A model generated the notes under the pieces. The model was not told the DNA's origin and did not search any database. It worked only from the letters and a program-made list of their open reading frames with translations. Position numbers and translations under genes: made by a program. Shown here piece by piece: positions 5,573-5,697 of a stretch of DNA of 5,697 bases. The stretch comes from an uncultured Collinsella sp. (GTDB taxonomy: Bacteria; Actinomycetota; Coriobacteriia; Coriobacteriales; Coriobacteriaceae), in assembly GCA_902475865.1 (NCBI GenBank), contig CABSBK010000086.1:1-5697 (forward strand), in the 5' to 3' direction. How positions within the stretch are numbered: position 1 is the stretch's first letter; each line of letters begins with the position of its first letter.

Positions 5573-5697
5573 CAGCACGCTCAAGAATGTGGCGTTCTAC
5601 GCCGCCTGCTTCTCATTTTCCGTCGCACTCTTTGTCGCACTTGCAGCTGCAGGGCCTGTCTACCCCTTTGGCGACAAATCGTTTCTCACCAACGATC
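5556..5697 (+). CDS. YfhO-like multispanning membrane glycosyltransferase, N-terminal fragment (3' truncated by the window)
   Basis: Only 47 codons are visible. A short polar start (MTRPNNSTLKN) leads into one hydrophobic helix at about 12-33, then GPVYPFGDKSFLTND at 33-47. YfhO-family proteins typically open this way, with a first transmembrane helix followed by a PFG-x-x-S-x-x-x-x-D element on the outer side. In Listeria, Bacillus and Staphylococcus, YfhO proteins are GT-C type enzymes that take sugar from an undecaprenyl phosphate carrier made by a CsbB-like partner and place it on lipoteichoic acid outside the membrane. The preceding gene here is such a partner and the two overlap by 17 bp. 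The assignment rests on a short motif and on context. Another GT-C type membrane protein is the main alternative. Confidence 0.7.
   Translation, partial: MTRPNNSTLKNVAFYAACFSFSVALFVALAAAGPVYPFGDKSFLTND

Overview
The window is GC-rich (my estimate is around 60%), densely coded and has strong AGGAG-type ribosome binding sites. A shikimate dehydrogenase-shikimate kinase fusion followed by a type II dehydroquinase, next to Gram-positive-style wall-glycan genes, suggests an actinobacterium of the class Coriobacteriia, most like Collinsella or a relative. That placement rests on recall of gene style, not on a database search.

Region 1 (1-1605, + strand) is aromatic amino acid biosynthesis. It holds the 3' part of a fused AroE-AroK protein, a short intergenic gap filled by a near-perfect hairpin repeat, and a complete aroQ. 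AroQ makes 3-dehydroshikimate, the AroE domain reduces it to shikimate, and the AroK domain phosphorylates that to shikimate 3-phosphate, so three consecutive pathway steps lie here in two genes.

Region 2 (1606-1840) holds a tRNA-Arg(UCU) on the - strand with an encoded CCA end, a candidate -10 element upstream of it, and a clear intrinsic terminator downstream. It separates the + strand aro genes from the convergent ABC operon.

Region 3 (1841-3465, - strand) is a two-gene ABC-2 polysaccharide or teichoic-acid-type exporter: the permease comes first and the ATPase second, 11 bp apart, with the ATPase ribosome binding site overlapping the permease stop codon.

Region 4 (3466-3625) is a 160-bp divergent promoter region with a TATACT-type -10 facing each way. 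Both genes that leave it start with GTG.

Region 5 (3626-5697, + strand) is a glycan-modification operon: a membrane-anchored GT2 glycosyltransferase, a GtrB/CsbB-like polyprenyl-phosphate glycosyltransferase, and the first 47 codons of a YfhO-like membrane protein that overlaps the second transferase by 17 bp. The likely logic is that the GT2 enzymes load sugar onto polyprenyl phosphate in the cytoplasm, the YfhO-like protein transfers it to an acceptor outside the membrane, and the divergent exporter moves a glycopolymer that may be that acceptor. The link between exporter and decorating enzymes is inferred from gene order only.
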